From positions 1 to 34,292 of the forward strand of contig JAEZOU010000028.1 in NCBI GenBank assembly GCA_023413895.1: a DNA stretch of 34,292 nucleotides, given 5' to 3'. Shown here one piece after another: positions 1 to 7,299 of this stretch. Source of the stretch: Bacteroidota bacterium. GTDB taxonomy: Bacteria > Bacteroidota > Bacteroidia > Bacteroidales > WCHB1-69. The translations under genes were made by a program, and so were the position numbers. The notes beneath the pieces were generated by a model. That model was not told the DNA's origin. It was given only the letters and a program-made list of their open reading frames with translations, and searched no databases. Position 1 is the first letter of the stretch, and every line of letters starts with the position of its first letter.

Positions 1-2
1 AA

Positions 3-507
3 CGCTTTTTCGCCGAATTCGACCTTGACCGAGACCTCATCGCGCGCGACATCTTCCGCCTGCTGCCCATAAAAGGCCCGTTTTGTCTGGCCATAGACAG
101 GACCAATTGGCAGTTCGGCAGCACCGACATCAACATCTTTATGCTGGCCGTGGTGCACGACGGGGTAGCCTACCCGCTGCTGTTCAGCATATTGCCTAAA
201 GAAGGGCACCTCCAACACGAAAGAGCGGATAGAACTGGTACAACGCTATGTCCGGATCTTCGGCGCAGAGAGCATCGACTGCCTGCTGGCGGATCGCGAG
301 TTCGTGGGTGAGCACTAGGTGAAGTGGCTCAACGACAGCGGCATCCTCAAACACGGCAGAAAGTCCAAGAGCATCTTCCGCTACGGCCTCGACATTGTGA
401 CGGAGTTCCTGTTGAGAGGCAGAAATGAATACAAAATACCGATTTTTGCTTCTCTGCAATTATTAATCAAACACTTACACCCGACTGAAATTTTTGTCAT
501 ATACTAA
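3..507 (+). pseudogene. Degraded IS4-type transposase remnant
   Basis: Translation from position 3 gives an IS4-family transposase core of the Bacteroidetes type, with the first catalytic Asp in AIDRTNWQFG. A one-base frame change at about 204-213 moves the reading to a second frame, which continues with KERIELVQRYVRIFGAES and the second Asp in LLADREF. A TAG at 316-318 then interrupts it. At about 351 the sequence jumps from WLNDSGI to LKHGRKSKSIFRYGL. In full-length relatives these are about 100 residues apart, so the stretch with the catalytic Glu (the YxERWxIE region) is deleted. It carries a frameshift, a stop codon and an internal deletion and cannot encode an active enzyme. It is clearly richer in G+C than the genes around it, which suggests separate origin. 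The 5' end lies outside the window. Confidence 0.85.
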
Positions 508-598
508 GCATAAGCATATTTTCTTGAAAGTTAAAATGTCAAATAATATGATGTTCTATTCCAACTGAGAATAACAATCGAGCTTACCATATAAAAAA

Positions 599-1327
599 AT
601 GGAATCCATTTCGGGATATAAAAGAAAAAAAAGATTTTGCGTTTTCACTCATTTTGAGCTACTTGCAAAATCTCTTTGGTACCCGGAACAGGAGTACAAG
701 GTTGTGAGCGTGAAAGCACTTTTGGAGGAGATTCTTGCACAGGTTGACCCAGAGATAAAAGTGGCGTGCGACTATGAGTTTACCTACGAGAAGATGGTGG
801 TGTTTAAAAGCACCGCACTGAATGTGCTGAAGAAGATACACGAGGATACCAAAGCGAATATCTGGTTTGAAGGGGAAACTCTACACGTGCACCCTGTGTA
901 TCAGCAGTTGGCAGGCGATACGCCTATGATTTATGACACACAAGTAAATGTGCAGCGCAACGAACTGAAATGGGTGGATAAAAGCGATAAGAAGGTGCTG
1001 GTAGAGGTAAAGTTTATATCGCCTGAAGGGAAATTAGAAAAACAAGAATATGGTGTAAGTGGAGGAAAGAGAGTGACCCGCTATGTGGGAGCAAGCAAGG
1101 AGGATTTGTTGCGGGCTGCTGAAAATGAGTATAACCTGTGGAACTACAGCGGATATGAGGGGAGCGTAACGGGATGGTTGGTTCCGGTGGTGCGGGCAGG
1201 TGGAAGTGTGCGCCTGCGCGATAAGGAGAGAGGGGAAGATGGAACCTACTACGTAACAGGTGTAGAGATTGAGTTTGGACAGAATGGAGCTAAAAGAAAG
1301 GTTGCGTTGGGGAAAAGGTTGAGTTAG
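599..1327 (+). CDS. Phage tail hub protein (gpD / Mu gp44-like), N-terminally shortened
   Basis: The 242-residue product resembles the C-terminal two thirds of the phage late-control D / Mu gp44 hub, the ring that connects the tail tube to the spike. The recognisable part begins near residue 30 (YKVVSVKALLEEI) and includes the usual segment ending in GTYYVTGVEIEFG. Hubs of this family are normally around 350-400 residues, so the first domain is missing. An in-frame stop at 572-574 bars any upstream extension, and the IS remnant ends only 90 bp upstream. The first 20 or so residues look unlike a hub and may be read-in from the junction. The stop codon overlaps, on opposite strands, that of the next gene. 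The product is probably not a working hub. Confidence 0.7.
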   Translation: MESISGYKRKKRFCVFTHFELLAKSLWYPEQEYKVVSVKALLEEILAQVDPEIKVACDYEFTYEKMVVFKSTALNVLKKIHEDTKANIWFEGETLHVHPVYQQLAGDTPMIYDTQVNVQRNELKWVDKSDKKVLVEVKFISPEGKLEKQEYGVSGGKRVTRYVGASKEDLLRAAENEYNLWNYSGYEGSVTGWLVPVVRAGGSVRLRDKERGEDGTYYVTGVEIEFGQNGAKRKVALGKRLS

Positions 1328-1710
1328 TGTTCGATATATCCCCAACATCCAGCATCGGAGCGATTGGAAACATAACGAATAACACAATCTTCGTATTCTT
1401 TGACAAATCGGACAGTGAATTTGGCTTTGGAACGGTCTTTTACAAAACGCCACTCGCCACAATCTTGAGGTTTGTCGGTAGTAACAAAGATTCGACATTG
1501 AGCAATATCATGACTATCACTAGCAACCTTTACTCTTAAATCTACCGGTTCTTTAGGGTCAGTTTCTACATAAACATCACCATAAGCATAAAAGTAGCTT
1601 GTTACGCTGGCGTAGTAACGCGTTACATGGCAACCATCAAAAACTACACTTTGAGCGAAAGCGTAAGAGACAACAAACAGAATGAACAAGGAAGAGATAA
1701 ATTTTTTCAT
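1324..1710 (-). CDS. Secreted Septknot/DUF6150-like protein, phage moron
   Basis: This 128-residue protein begins with a Sec signal peptide (MKKFISSLFILFVVSYAFA, likely cut before QS). The mature part has five cysteines and a run of short units of about 12-14 residues that alternate beta-strand and turn: LRVKVASDSHD, CRIFVTTDKP, EWRFVKDRSKAKF, VRFVKEYED, IRYVSNRSDAGCW. The pattern matches my memory of the DUF6150/Septknot family, which was renamed for a predicted knotted beta fold. I chose the start at 1710 because it gives the signal peptide; longer in-frame starts run into the spike gene. It lies antisense between hub and spike genes, its stop overlaps the hub stop, and a -7-like TACTTTTG sits 16-23 bp upstream. 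This is moron layout: a lysogen-expressed cargo gene. Function is unknown. Confidence 0.7.
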   Translation of the reverse strand: MKKFISSLFILFVVSYAFAQSVVFDGCHVTRYYASVTSYFYAYGDVYVETDPKEPVDLRVKVASDSHDIAQCRIFVTTDKPQDCGEWRFVKDRSKAKFTVRFVKEYEDCVIRYVSNRSDAGCWGYIEH

Positions 1711-1725
1711 AACCGAAATTTTTGA

Positions 1726-1733
1726 CAAAAGTA
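1726..1733 (-). promoter_or_regulatory. Possible -7 promoter element of the antisense moron gene
   Basis: On the minus strand the bases read TACTTTTG, matching the Bacteroidetes -7 consensus TAnnTTTG, just upstream of the secreted moron gene. No clear -33 TTTG is seen at the usual spacing, so this is a weak call. Confidence 0.35.
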
Positions 1734-1741
1734 TATAAAAT

Positions 1742-2233
1742 ATGAATCCGCTGAGTGAAATAAGAAAAAGTATTTGCACAATGGTTGGCAAGCGCGGCGT
1801 TGTTGTGTTTACCGCACAGGTTGTAAGCGTGGATGGCGAATGCTGCACGGTGGATTATGACGGGCTGCAAGTGAGCGATGTTAGGCTTCGCGCAGTGGTG
1901 AATGGTGAACAGAGCAAGATACTGGTAACGCCTAAGGTGGGAAGTTATGTGATGGTGGTGTCACTAACTGATGATATGACACAGCTAATTGTGTCAGCAT
2001 TTAGCGAGGTGGATAAAATAGAGATAGATACAGGAAAGATTGTGTTGAATGGTGGACAAAACGGCGGAATAGTGAATATAACACAGCTAACGCAGAAACT
2101 TAACGATATGGTGAATAAGTTTAATGCCCATACGCATACGGCTACTACTATTGGCGGAACAACCACACCGCCAGTAGCGCCAGCGGTACCATTCAACGCT
2201 TCAGATTATAATGATGACAAAATTTTACACTGA
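1742..2233 (+). CDS. Baseplate spike protein (gpV / Mu gp45-like)
   Basis: This 163-residue protein is the membrane-piercing central spike. An OB-fold-like N-terminal half (residues about 18-90) is followed by a short beta-helix-like segment (KIEIDTGKIVLNGGQNGG) and a tip region with NAHTHTAT and a proline-rich end (TTTPPVAPAVPF). The H-T-H motif corresponds to the HxH iron-binding motif seen at the apex of P2 gpV-type spikes. Length fits short spikes of this family. The stop codon TGA overlaps the next start as TGATG, so the gene is translationally coupled to the gp46-like gene. In most related phages it would directly follow the hub gene; here the moron separates them. Confidence 0.85.
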   Translation: MNPLSEIRKSICTMVGKRGVVVFTAQVVSVDGECCTVDYDGLQVSDVRLRAVVNGEQSKILVTPKVGSYVMVVSLTDDMTQLIVSAFSEVDKIEIDTGKIVLNGGQNGGIVNITQLTQKLNDMVNKFNAHTHTATTIGGTTTPPVAPAVPFNASDYNDDKILH

Positions 2234-2505
2234 TGAGAGATATATTGATAGATGATTCCGGTAATATATTGTGCAAGAACAATGACCTTGAGTTGGGTGA
2301 CGCCCGTCAGCAGATAGTGCAGCAGGTGGTGAATGCCATGACAGGAGAGTATAAGGCAGCCCCAACAATTGGTGGTAACGCCAAGCGAATGATTGCCGGC
2401 AGACCTGATCCGTTTTGGTTGGGGCATATTAAACGCCAGCTCAAGCAGTGTCTTGTGGAGGCAAGTGTAAGAATGAATGGTGAAAATATAGAAATAATAT
2501 TGTGA
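2233..2505 (+). CDS. Baseplate wedge protein, GPW/gp25 family (Mu gp46-like)
   Basis: A 90-residue protein beginning MRDILIDDSGNIL. Its size, its position between spike and baseplate J genes, and the segment LELGDARQQIVQQVVNAMTG are typical of Mu gp46 and of the T4 gp25/P2 gpW group, which forms part of the baseplate wedge around the hub and starts sheath assembly. It overlaps both neighbours by one base of stop/start (TGATG at each end), so the three genes are tightly coupled. There is no signal peptide or membrane segment. Confidence 0.75.
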   Translation: MRDILIDDSGNILCKNNDLELGDARQQIVQQVVNAMTGEYKAAPTIGGNAKRMIAGRPDPFWLGHIKRQLKQCLVEASVRMNGENIEIIL

Positions 2506-3377
2506 TGGCACGAGAAATTAAGACGATACACAATGGTATGAAGGTGGAATTTGTACGCAACGATGTATTGCGCACCAATTTCGGCATTGATGATGATATT
2601 TCGGGTATGGACGAGAACGCATTAGTGGCGTGCTATGATAGTCACATATCTGTAGTGAGCGTAGTTAACTCGCTTATGTTTGTGGTGGCGACCTGCTGTG
2701 CATTAGTGGAGAATATGATGGATTGGTTTAGAGAAGATGTGAACCGTATTATTAGTGGTGAACGCTACGGCCACGCGGGGTGGTTTGAGCAGAAAGCGAA
2801 ACACTTCCAGTATGCGGAGAATACCGATTTTGGGCTCAACGAGCAGACAGGTATGTATGCAACTGAAGATGAAACGTATCGAATTATTCGCCACGCCAGT
2901 TGCCGAGATAATGGTTTTGGCGTGTTACTGAAGGTTGCCAAGGGCGAGGTTGGCGCACTATCGCCACTGAATGATGATGAGAAAACTGCGTTCGTAAGTT
3001 ATATTAATCGGCTGAAACCTGCCGGTGTTCCTGTTACGGTAGTAACGCAATCTGCAGATTTGTTGAAGCTGAAGATGGCAGTGTATTATAACCCGACCAT
3101 ATATACAGAAGTAGGTGCCACTGCCAAGGTAAAGGAGGTGGTTACGAACTACCTTACTGATATTGATTTCAATGGAGAGTTCGTGACGATGACGATGGTT
3201 GACCATCTTCAGCAGATTTCAGGCATTGATATTGTAGAGGTGGACGAAGTGTATGCGCAATATGCGGGCAATGCCTTTGAGCGGATTGAGTATGATTCGG
3301 TATATACACCCAAAGCGGGATATATGAAATTAGCTAATGATAGTGAATTGGAACTAACAATGATTGCCTATGTATAG
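2505..3377 (+). CDS. Baseplate J-like protein (Mu gp47-like)
   Basis: The 290-residue product fits the baseplate J family (gp47 of Mu, gpJ of P2, related to T4 gp6), which builds the wedges of the contractile-tail baseplate. Position and size fit, and the C-terminal half has the family-type run of conserved turns (residues about 160-240, including VPVTVVTQSADLLKLKMAVY and TVVTNYLTDIDFNGEF-like sequence). I chose the ATG at 2505 over a GTG at 2502 because it forms the TGATG overlap used by the preceding genes. It overlaps the next gene by 8 bp. Confidence 0.75.
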   Translation: MAREIKTIHNGMKVEFVRNDVLRTNFGIDDDISGMDENALVACYDSHISVVSVVNSLMFVVATCCALVENMMDWFREDVNRIISGERYGHAGWFEQKAKHFQYAENTDFGLNEQTGMYATEDETYRIIRHASCRDNGFGVLLKVAKGEVGALSPLNDDEKTAFVSYINRLKPAGVPVTVVTQSADLLKLKMAVYYNPTIYTEVGATAKVKEVVTNYLTDIDFNGEFVTMTMVDHLQQISGIDIVEVDEVYAQYAGNAFERIEYDSVYTPKAGYMKLANDSELELTMIAYV

Positions 3378-3840
3378 TGTGAATTGGAGAAGGTTTGCTA
3401 TTGGACTGCTGCCACTGGCGATGAGAGGCAGCGTTAAGGAACTTTGTTCGGTTCTGACCGAACCGGTGAGGGTGCTACATCATCGGTTAACTGTGTTGCG
3501 CGAAGATGATACTTGGAGATTGGGTTATAATTGTTGTACGGGAAGCTTGCAGGCTATGTTGAATGATCGGTATAGTGATGTTCTGCAGCAGGTGGGCAGA
3601 CCGATTCTGATTGAAGATGGCGCTGCTGTGCGCGAACTGATGGTGTATCGGAATAGTGACTACCGTCCGCTGATGGTGGGATGTTACACAGTTTTGTCGC
3701 ATACAGAGTGGAGTGCCGCTCCATTCCTGGTTAGGATTCCGGTTGAATTGGAAAATAACACCAATCTAATATTGAGAATAGAAGCCTATGTTAAACAGTA
3801 TAAGATGGCAGGTACTAAATATGTAATTGAATTTTATTAA
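3370..3840 (+). CDS. Phage tail/baseplate protein at the Mu gp48 position
   Basis: A 156-residue protein without an obvious well-characterised domain. It follows baseplate J, where Mu encodes gp48 (P2 gpI), a protein that joins the wedge to the tail fibres. The N-terminus (NWRRFAIGLLPLAMRG) resembles the usual start of this class in Bacteroidetes phages, and a segment of the form LMVYRNSDYRPLMVGCYTVL suggests a beta-rich C-terminal half. The start at ATG 3370 replaces a possible TTG at 3364 and overlaps the J gene stop by 8 bp. The function call rests on position and size. Confidence 0.5.
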   Translation: MYSVNWRRFAIGLLPLAMRGSVKELCSVLTEPVRVLHHRLTVLREDDTWRLGYNCCTGSLQAMLNDRYSDVLQQVGRPILIEDGAAVRELMVYRNSDYRPLMVGCYTVLSHTEWSAAPFLVRIPVELENNTNLILRIEAYVKQYKMAGTKYVIEFY

Positions 3841-3841
3841 G

Positions 3842-4612
3842 ATGGGAAAATTAGTTAATATCAACAGAGTAGGCGGTTTCCCGTTGTGCTCTGAGACGTT
3901 GAAGATAATTGATGAGAATGCGAACCTTTTGGAGTCATTTTTAATGTCGGTGGTTCCGATGAAGAGCGCTGTGTTAATAGGGAACGGCTATATATATGTG
4001 CGCAGTACAGAATATAGCGGCGTTGCCAAACTTTCCAATAGTAGTCATATTCTGCTTTCGCCGGGAGTGAAAGTAGTTGTGAGTAGAACAATTCACGAAG
4101 TAAGGGATAGTAATAGCAATGTATATCCAGATGTGTATCGGGAGTATAATGCAGTGTTGGAACCTACAAGTGAGCCTTCGGAGATGTGGACAGTATGGCG
4201 TGTGAACGAACTTTTTGAGGTGCGCAAAATGCGCAATTTGCTGAGCGTGTTTGCATCGGGACTTGCCAACGCAAGTATTAGCACGCAGTTCTTGGCGAGC
4301 TATCCGTTGGCGTTGTGGAGTGAGCGGAATGTGTTAGAGAGCAATGGAACCCGCTGCCGCATGAGATTGAGTTTACATGTGGTTTTTTATGCTTCCAACG
4401 ATTGTATGTTGCGAATCCCTGTGCCTATTGATGGCAATTATCCTCTGAATGCCTCATTGGAGTTGCGTTCTACAGGTAAAAGCGACCCTGTGCATGCTAA
4501 TATCAAAAATGGCAACATTGAGATTGATTTGGGACGTTGGGTGCGAGATCATAACACGAATAGTTCTACCTTCGAGACGATTATAAGAATTAATAATGAT
4601 CTTGTGCTATGA
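3842..4612 (+). CDS. Phage tail protein of unknown function
   Basis: A 256-residue protein starting MGKLVNINRVGGFPLCSETL. Proteins with this type of start occur after the gp48-like gene in Bacteroidetes Mu-like phages, but I cannot name a domain. The N-terminal 90 residues look like a small beta-rich unit; the middle (WTVWRVNELFEVRKMRNLLSV) is more helical; the end is again beta-rich. The ATG at 3842 comes one base after the preceding stop. An in-frame TTG at 3827 is less likely. The stop overlaps the next start as ATGA. It is probably a structural baseplate or fibre-connecting protein. Confidence 0.55.
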   Translation: MGKLVNINRVGGFPLCSETLKIIDENANLLESFLMSVVPMKSAVLIGNGYIYVRSTEYSGVAKLSNSSHILLSPGVKVVVSRTIHEVRDSNSNVYPDVYREYNAVLEPTSEPSEMWTVWRVNELFEVRKMRNLLSVFASGLANASISTQFLASYPLALWSERNVLESNGTRCRMRLSLHVVFYASNDCMLRIPVPIDGNYPLNASLELRSTGKSDPVHANIKNGNIEIDLGRWVRDHNTNSSTFETIIRINNDLVL

Positions 4613-4905
4613 TAGGTAAGGAGCGACAATCCGTGGCAGATTTGGCCGTAGAACGGTGTGGCAGTGTGGAAAGCCTATGTGATATGGCAAGGGTCAACCA
4701 TCTGTCGGTGGATAGTGAAGTGGCCGGTATAGATGTTGCGGAGGCTGAAGTGAGAGATGCCAATGTTGTGGCGTATTTCGCCGCTAATAGTATCGTTCCC
4801 GCAATGTGGTATAAGGAAGATGAAACAGAACATCAGCAACAGTGTCTGACAACTGATAACGGAGATGTTCTGACAACTGATAATGGAGAAATTTTAGAGA
4901 TATGA
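4609..4905 (+). CDS. Small LysM/gpX-like tail protein
   Basis: A 98-residue protein. The first half (QSVADLAVERCGSVESLCDMARVNHLSVDSEV) follows the pattern of small LysM-like gpX-type tail proteins: short helix, Gly-Ser, second helix with an Asn, then the usual LS...L. The C-terminus holds a tandem repeat, LTTDNGDV then LTTDNGEI, encoded by nearly identical 24-base units. It overlaps both neighbours by 4 bp (ATGA), so it is a coupled part of the tail operon. Whether it binds peptidoglycan or only serves in tail assembly cannot be read from the sequence. Confidence 0.55.
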   Translation: MIGKERQSVADLAVERCGSVESLCDMARVNHLSVDSEVAGIDVAEAEVRDANVVAYFAANSIVPAMWYKEDETEHQQQCLTTDNGDVLTTDNGEILEI

Positions 4906-5783
4906 AATTTAAAGATTTTTTACTGAGGACCTTGCTATCAGATAGTGATTATCTGGTGGGTTACGATGAGAGTGGACGCTATATTCGCATAAGCAAAGGA
5001 GATTTGGCGCAATCGCTGGTGGCACAAGTGACACCACCAAGTTTGAGTGTACAATATTCTACGAATGGAAGTAGTTGGCACAACGAGTACCAAAATGGCG
5101 ATATGTATATGCGTATGAAGGTTGGCTCTGGTGAATGGAGTGGTGCTATACGAATGTGTGTGAGTGCCTACGATATATGGTTGGGACAAGGCAATGCGGG
5201 TAGTGAAGAGGATTTTCTGAATTCATTACAGGGAGCAGCTGGCGAAGATGCTGATCCAAGAACGGTATCGATGAGTGAGCTGCAGGGTTATGAAGAATTG
5301 CTGCAGCAGGTGAGCAATGCTATGCAAAATGCTAAGAATGAAATTATCGATTCTGCTTCACAGACAGCAGCCGAGAATGTGATGAGGAGTTTTACGGATA
5401 TGCACAATGAGGAGTTGCAGGAGGTGAAGAGTCTGTCGGATGATGATTATCTCACTATTGTGACTTCCAGCGGTTTGAAGCGTGTAAGCGTGGGTAGTAT
5501 AAGCAATAATGTGGCAGTCAAAACGGTATCGACCAAGAGCCTTGAGAAGGCTGTGGGAACGCAGTTGCAGATGCTGAAGATCAGTGGTGTGCAAGATGGC
5601 GCCAATGTGGTTTTCTCGGTAGGTCAGCCCTATATCGCTGGCACATCGAATCTGTATCTGAATGGGCAGCGTCTTGTGCTTGGAACAGACTACCATGAGA
5701 ATGGTGACGCCGCCAACTACACAATGCTGACATACATCCCGACTACGAAGGATAGTATGGTTTTTACGGCAGTTCCCAAGTAA
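4902..5783 (+). CDS. Phage tail fibre protein, proximal part
   Basis: A 293-residue fibre protein. Residues 13-39 (SDSDYLVGYDESG then RYIRISKGDLA) and residues 178-201 (DDDYLTIVTSSGLKRVSVGS) are two copies of one short module; a third copy occurs in the gene at 7300. Residues about 92-120 contain WLGQGNAGSEEDFLNSLQG, the sequence that typically precedes collagen-like or coiled fibre shafts in Bacteroidetes phages. Residues about 125-175 are heptad-like and probably form a coiled coil. The last 90 residues are beta-rich, with GTSNLYLNGQRLVLGTDY. It starts in an ATGA overlap with the LysM-like gene. Likely trimeric and near the baseplate. Confidence 0.7.
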   Translation: MKFKDFLLRTLLSDSDYLVGYDESGRYIRISKGDLAQSLVAQVTPPSLSVQYSTNGSSWHNEYQNGDMYMRMKVGSGEWSGAIRMCVSAYDIWLGQGNAGSEEDFLNSLQGAAGEDADPRTVSMSELQGYEELLQQVSNAMQNAKNEIIDSASQTAAENVMRSFTDMHNEELQEVKSLSDDDYLTIVTSSGLKRVSVGSISNNVAVKTVSTKSLEKAVGTQLQMLKISGVQDGANVVFSVGQPYIAGTSNLYLNGQRLVLGTDYHENGDAANYTMLTYIPTTKDSMVFTAVPK

Positions 5784-5809
5784 TTTAAATCCTATATAAA
5801 AGACGTTTA

Positions 5810-6397
5810 ATGACAACAAAAATCCGCAGAGAGCAACTTGACTTATCGTGGGTAAAGGACCAGAACATTGACTGGAGCAATGACCACGAGAATGTGGCAA
5901 CACCCGCCGCAGTGGCAGAGTATTGCACCGCGCTGATACAGAGTATGCAGGTGAATGATTGCCGCGAGCTTGCCGATACTGCGGAGGCACCTGTGAGCTT
6001 GTGCAATGGACAAGTAGTTGCAACCCTGTATAATTGTGTGCTGAATCATCAGAGCACAACGCGGAATATATTGCTGACAGCTCAGAAAAATGGTGTTGAT
6101 ACCAGGATATTGTTCTATAACAATACTCCTGGAATAATTAACATTAATCTTGTGGGGCAGAATGCCAATGTAGCATATCCTGATGGTGCACTGACGGTGA
6201 GTCCCGGTAAGGTGCGTGTGGTTACGTTCACAAAGTCGGCTACATTGTATGCGGCGTGGTACACTCCAGAACTGACTATCCACGAGTTCGCCCAAGAGTA
6301 TCTGTTGATAAGCGTGGAAAACTTGTGGCTGAGTACGCTTGATAATACAGGTGATTTTGATATTATATCGAATACGGAATGGACAATTAATAATTAG
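5810..6397 (+). CDS. Tail fibre protein ending in the first part of a BACON domain
   Basis: A 195-residue protein beginning MTTKIRREQLDLSW, a start common among Bacteroidetes fibre proteins. Residues about 60-160 look like a beta-sandwich module of unknown type. Residues 163-195 (YLLISVENLWLS to FDIISNTEWTINN) match the first strands of a BACON domain, up to the SNTxWxI motif, where the gene stops. The strands that should follow are encoded at the start of the next gene, four bases downstream in another frame. This is either a broken fusion gene or a domain completed between two proteins. The gene is a fibre component by context. Confidence 0.65.
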   Translation: MTTKIRREQLDLSWVKDQNIDWSNDHENVATPAAVAEYCTALIQSMQVNDCRELADTAEAPVSLCNGQVVATLYNCVLNHQSTTRNILLTAQKNGVDTRILFYNNTPGIININLVGQNANVAYPDGALTVSPGKVRVVTFTKSATLYAAWYTPELTIHEFAQEYLLISVENLWLSTLDNTGDFDIISNTEWTINN

Positions 6398-6401
6398 AAT
6401 T

Positions 6402-6995
6402 ATGGCATTGAATTTGACAATTACGCCCCAGTCGGGCAGTGGTAACGCTACTGTTAGCGTAGCAGGTAATGCGAATACCGGAAGAAATTCGCGAAGTAAA
6501 AATATAACTATTCAGGGAGCGGGTGTGGCAGCTAAAACTGTTACTATTAATCAGCTTGGAAAAACTGAGTTTATTACGATCGGCGAATCCGCGACAGTAG
6601 CGGCTTCTGCTACTACACTTACCATTAAGGGAAAAAGTAACGCGGAGTCTCTCAGTGTAAACGTTACTGGAGATAAGATTGGGCTGTCTGGCTATACCAA
6701 ATACTACGTATCTAACACATCATATAATAGCGGGAGCGCTATTAATGGTGACCCCGGCGCAAGTGAGCAATATGACTGGGAGGTGAGATTAACCTTCGAA
6801 AAAAACACGACTATTGAAGCCCGTCAAGCTACCATTGAGGTTACAACGAAAAATGGCGAATCCGCTACTATTACCATTACGCAATCAGCCGGTGACGCAT
6901 ACTTGAATGTAGCTCCTACGACATTGCAGATGGCAGCAGACGGAACTGCGGTTCAATTCTCAATCGAAAGTAATACTTCTTGGTCAATATCTTAA
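6402..6995 (+). CDS. BACON-type fibre protein with half domains at both ends
   Basis: A 197-residue protein starting at ATG 6402; an in-frame upstream start at 6339 overlaps the previous gene by a foreign 21-residue tail and is unlikely. Residues 1-53 (MALNLTITPQSGSGN to TVTINQLG) are the second part of a BACON domain, residues 57-162 a more complete BACON-like domain, and residues 167-197 (YLNVAPTTLQMAAD to SNTSWSIS) the first part of another. The gene ends at TAA 6993-6995; the same frame continues after three codons with an ATG and the missing strands. BACON domains are carbohydrate- or mucin-associated beta-sandwiches. The protein is a likely chain unit of the fibre. Confidence 0.65.
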   Translation: MALNLTITPQSGSGNATVSVAGNANTGRNSRSKNITIQGAGVAAKTVTINQLGKTEFITIGESATVAASATTLTIKGKSNAESLSVNVTGDKIGLSGYTKYYVSNTSYNSGSAINGDPGASEQYDWEVRLTFEKNTTIEARQATIEVTTKNGESATITITQSAGDAYLNVAPTTLQMAADGTAVQFSIESNTSWSIS

Positions 6996-7004
6996 TATCT
7001 TAGT

Positions 7005-7298
7005 ATGGGAAGTTTTACCAAGAGTTGGAACGACGGAAGCGGAGACAAACTCTATATGTCGTGGACAGATGGCATCGATGCAGTAGTAACAATATCGAGC
7101 GATGAGAATAACACTGGCGCAGAACGCTATGTAGATATATTAGTGGCTACCACTGCGGGAACTCCGCAGTGTAATGCTGCCATCAGAGTATTTCAGGCAC
7201 CAATGGCGGCAGTAAGATTATTGTTGGGCGTGAAGGTGAATGGCGAGTTCTGCGTATTGGGTAAGGATAGTAATAATGTTTTAGGTATAAAAGAATAA
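7005..7298 (+). CDS. Short fibre protein starting with the second part of a BACON domain
   Basis: A 97-residue protein. Residues 1-66 supply the later strands of a BACON domain: the SWNDGSGDKLYMSW segment, the central NNTGAERYVDILV motif and the closing VFQAP. The first strands are at the end of the preceding gene in the same frame, after a TAA and two sense codons. Residues 67-97 (AAVRLLLGVKVNGEFCVLG) are a short tail of unknown role. The following gene starts one base after its stop. Depending on how the stop is viewed, this is a separate protein or the detached C-terminus of the upstream protein. Confidence 0.6.
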   Translation: MGSFTKSWNDGSGDKLYMSWTDGIDAVVTISSDENNTGAERYVDILVATTAGTPQCNAAIRVFQAPMAAVRLLLGVKVNGEFCVLGKDSNNVLGIKE

Positions 7299-7299
7299 T

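Noticed and set aside
5358..6059. 233-residue minus-strand open frame over the fibre genes
   Set aside because: It is antisense to two well-supported fibre genes and has no recognisable domain.
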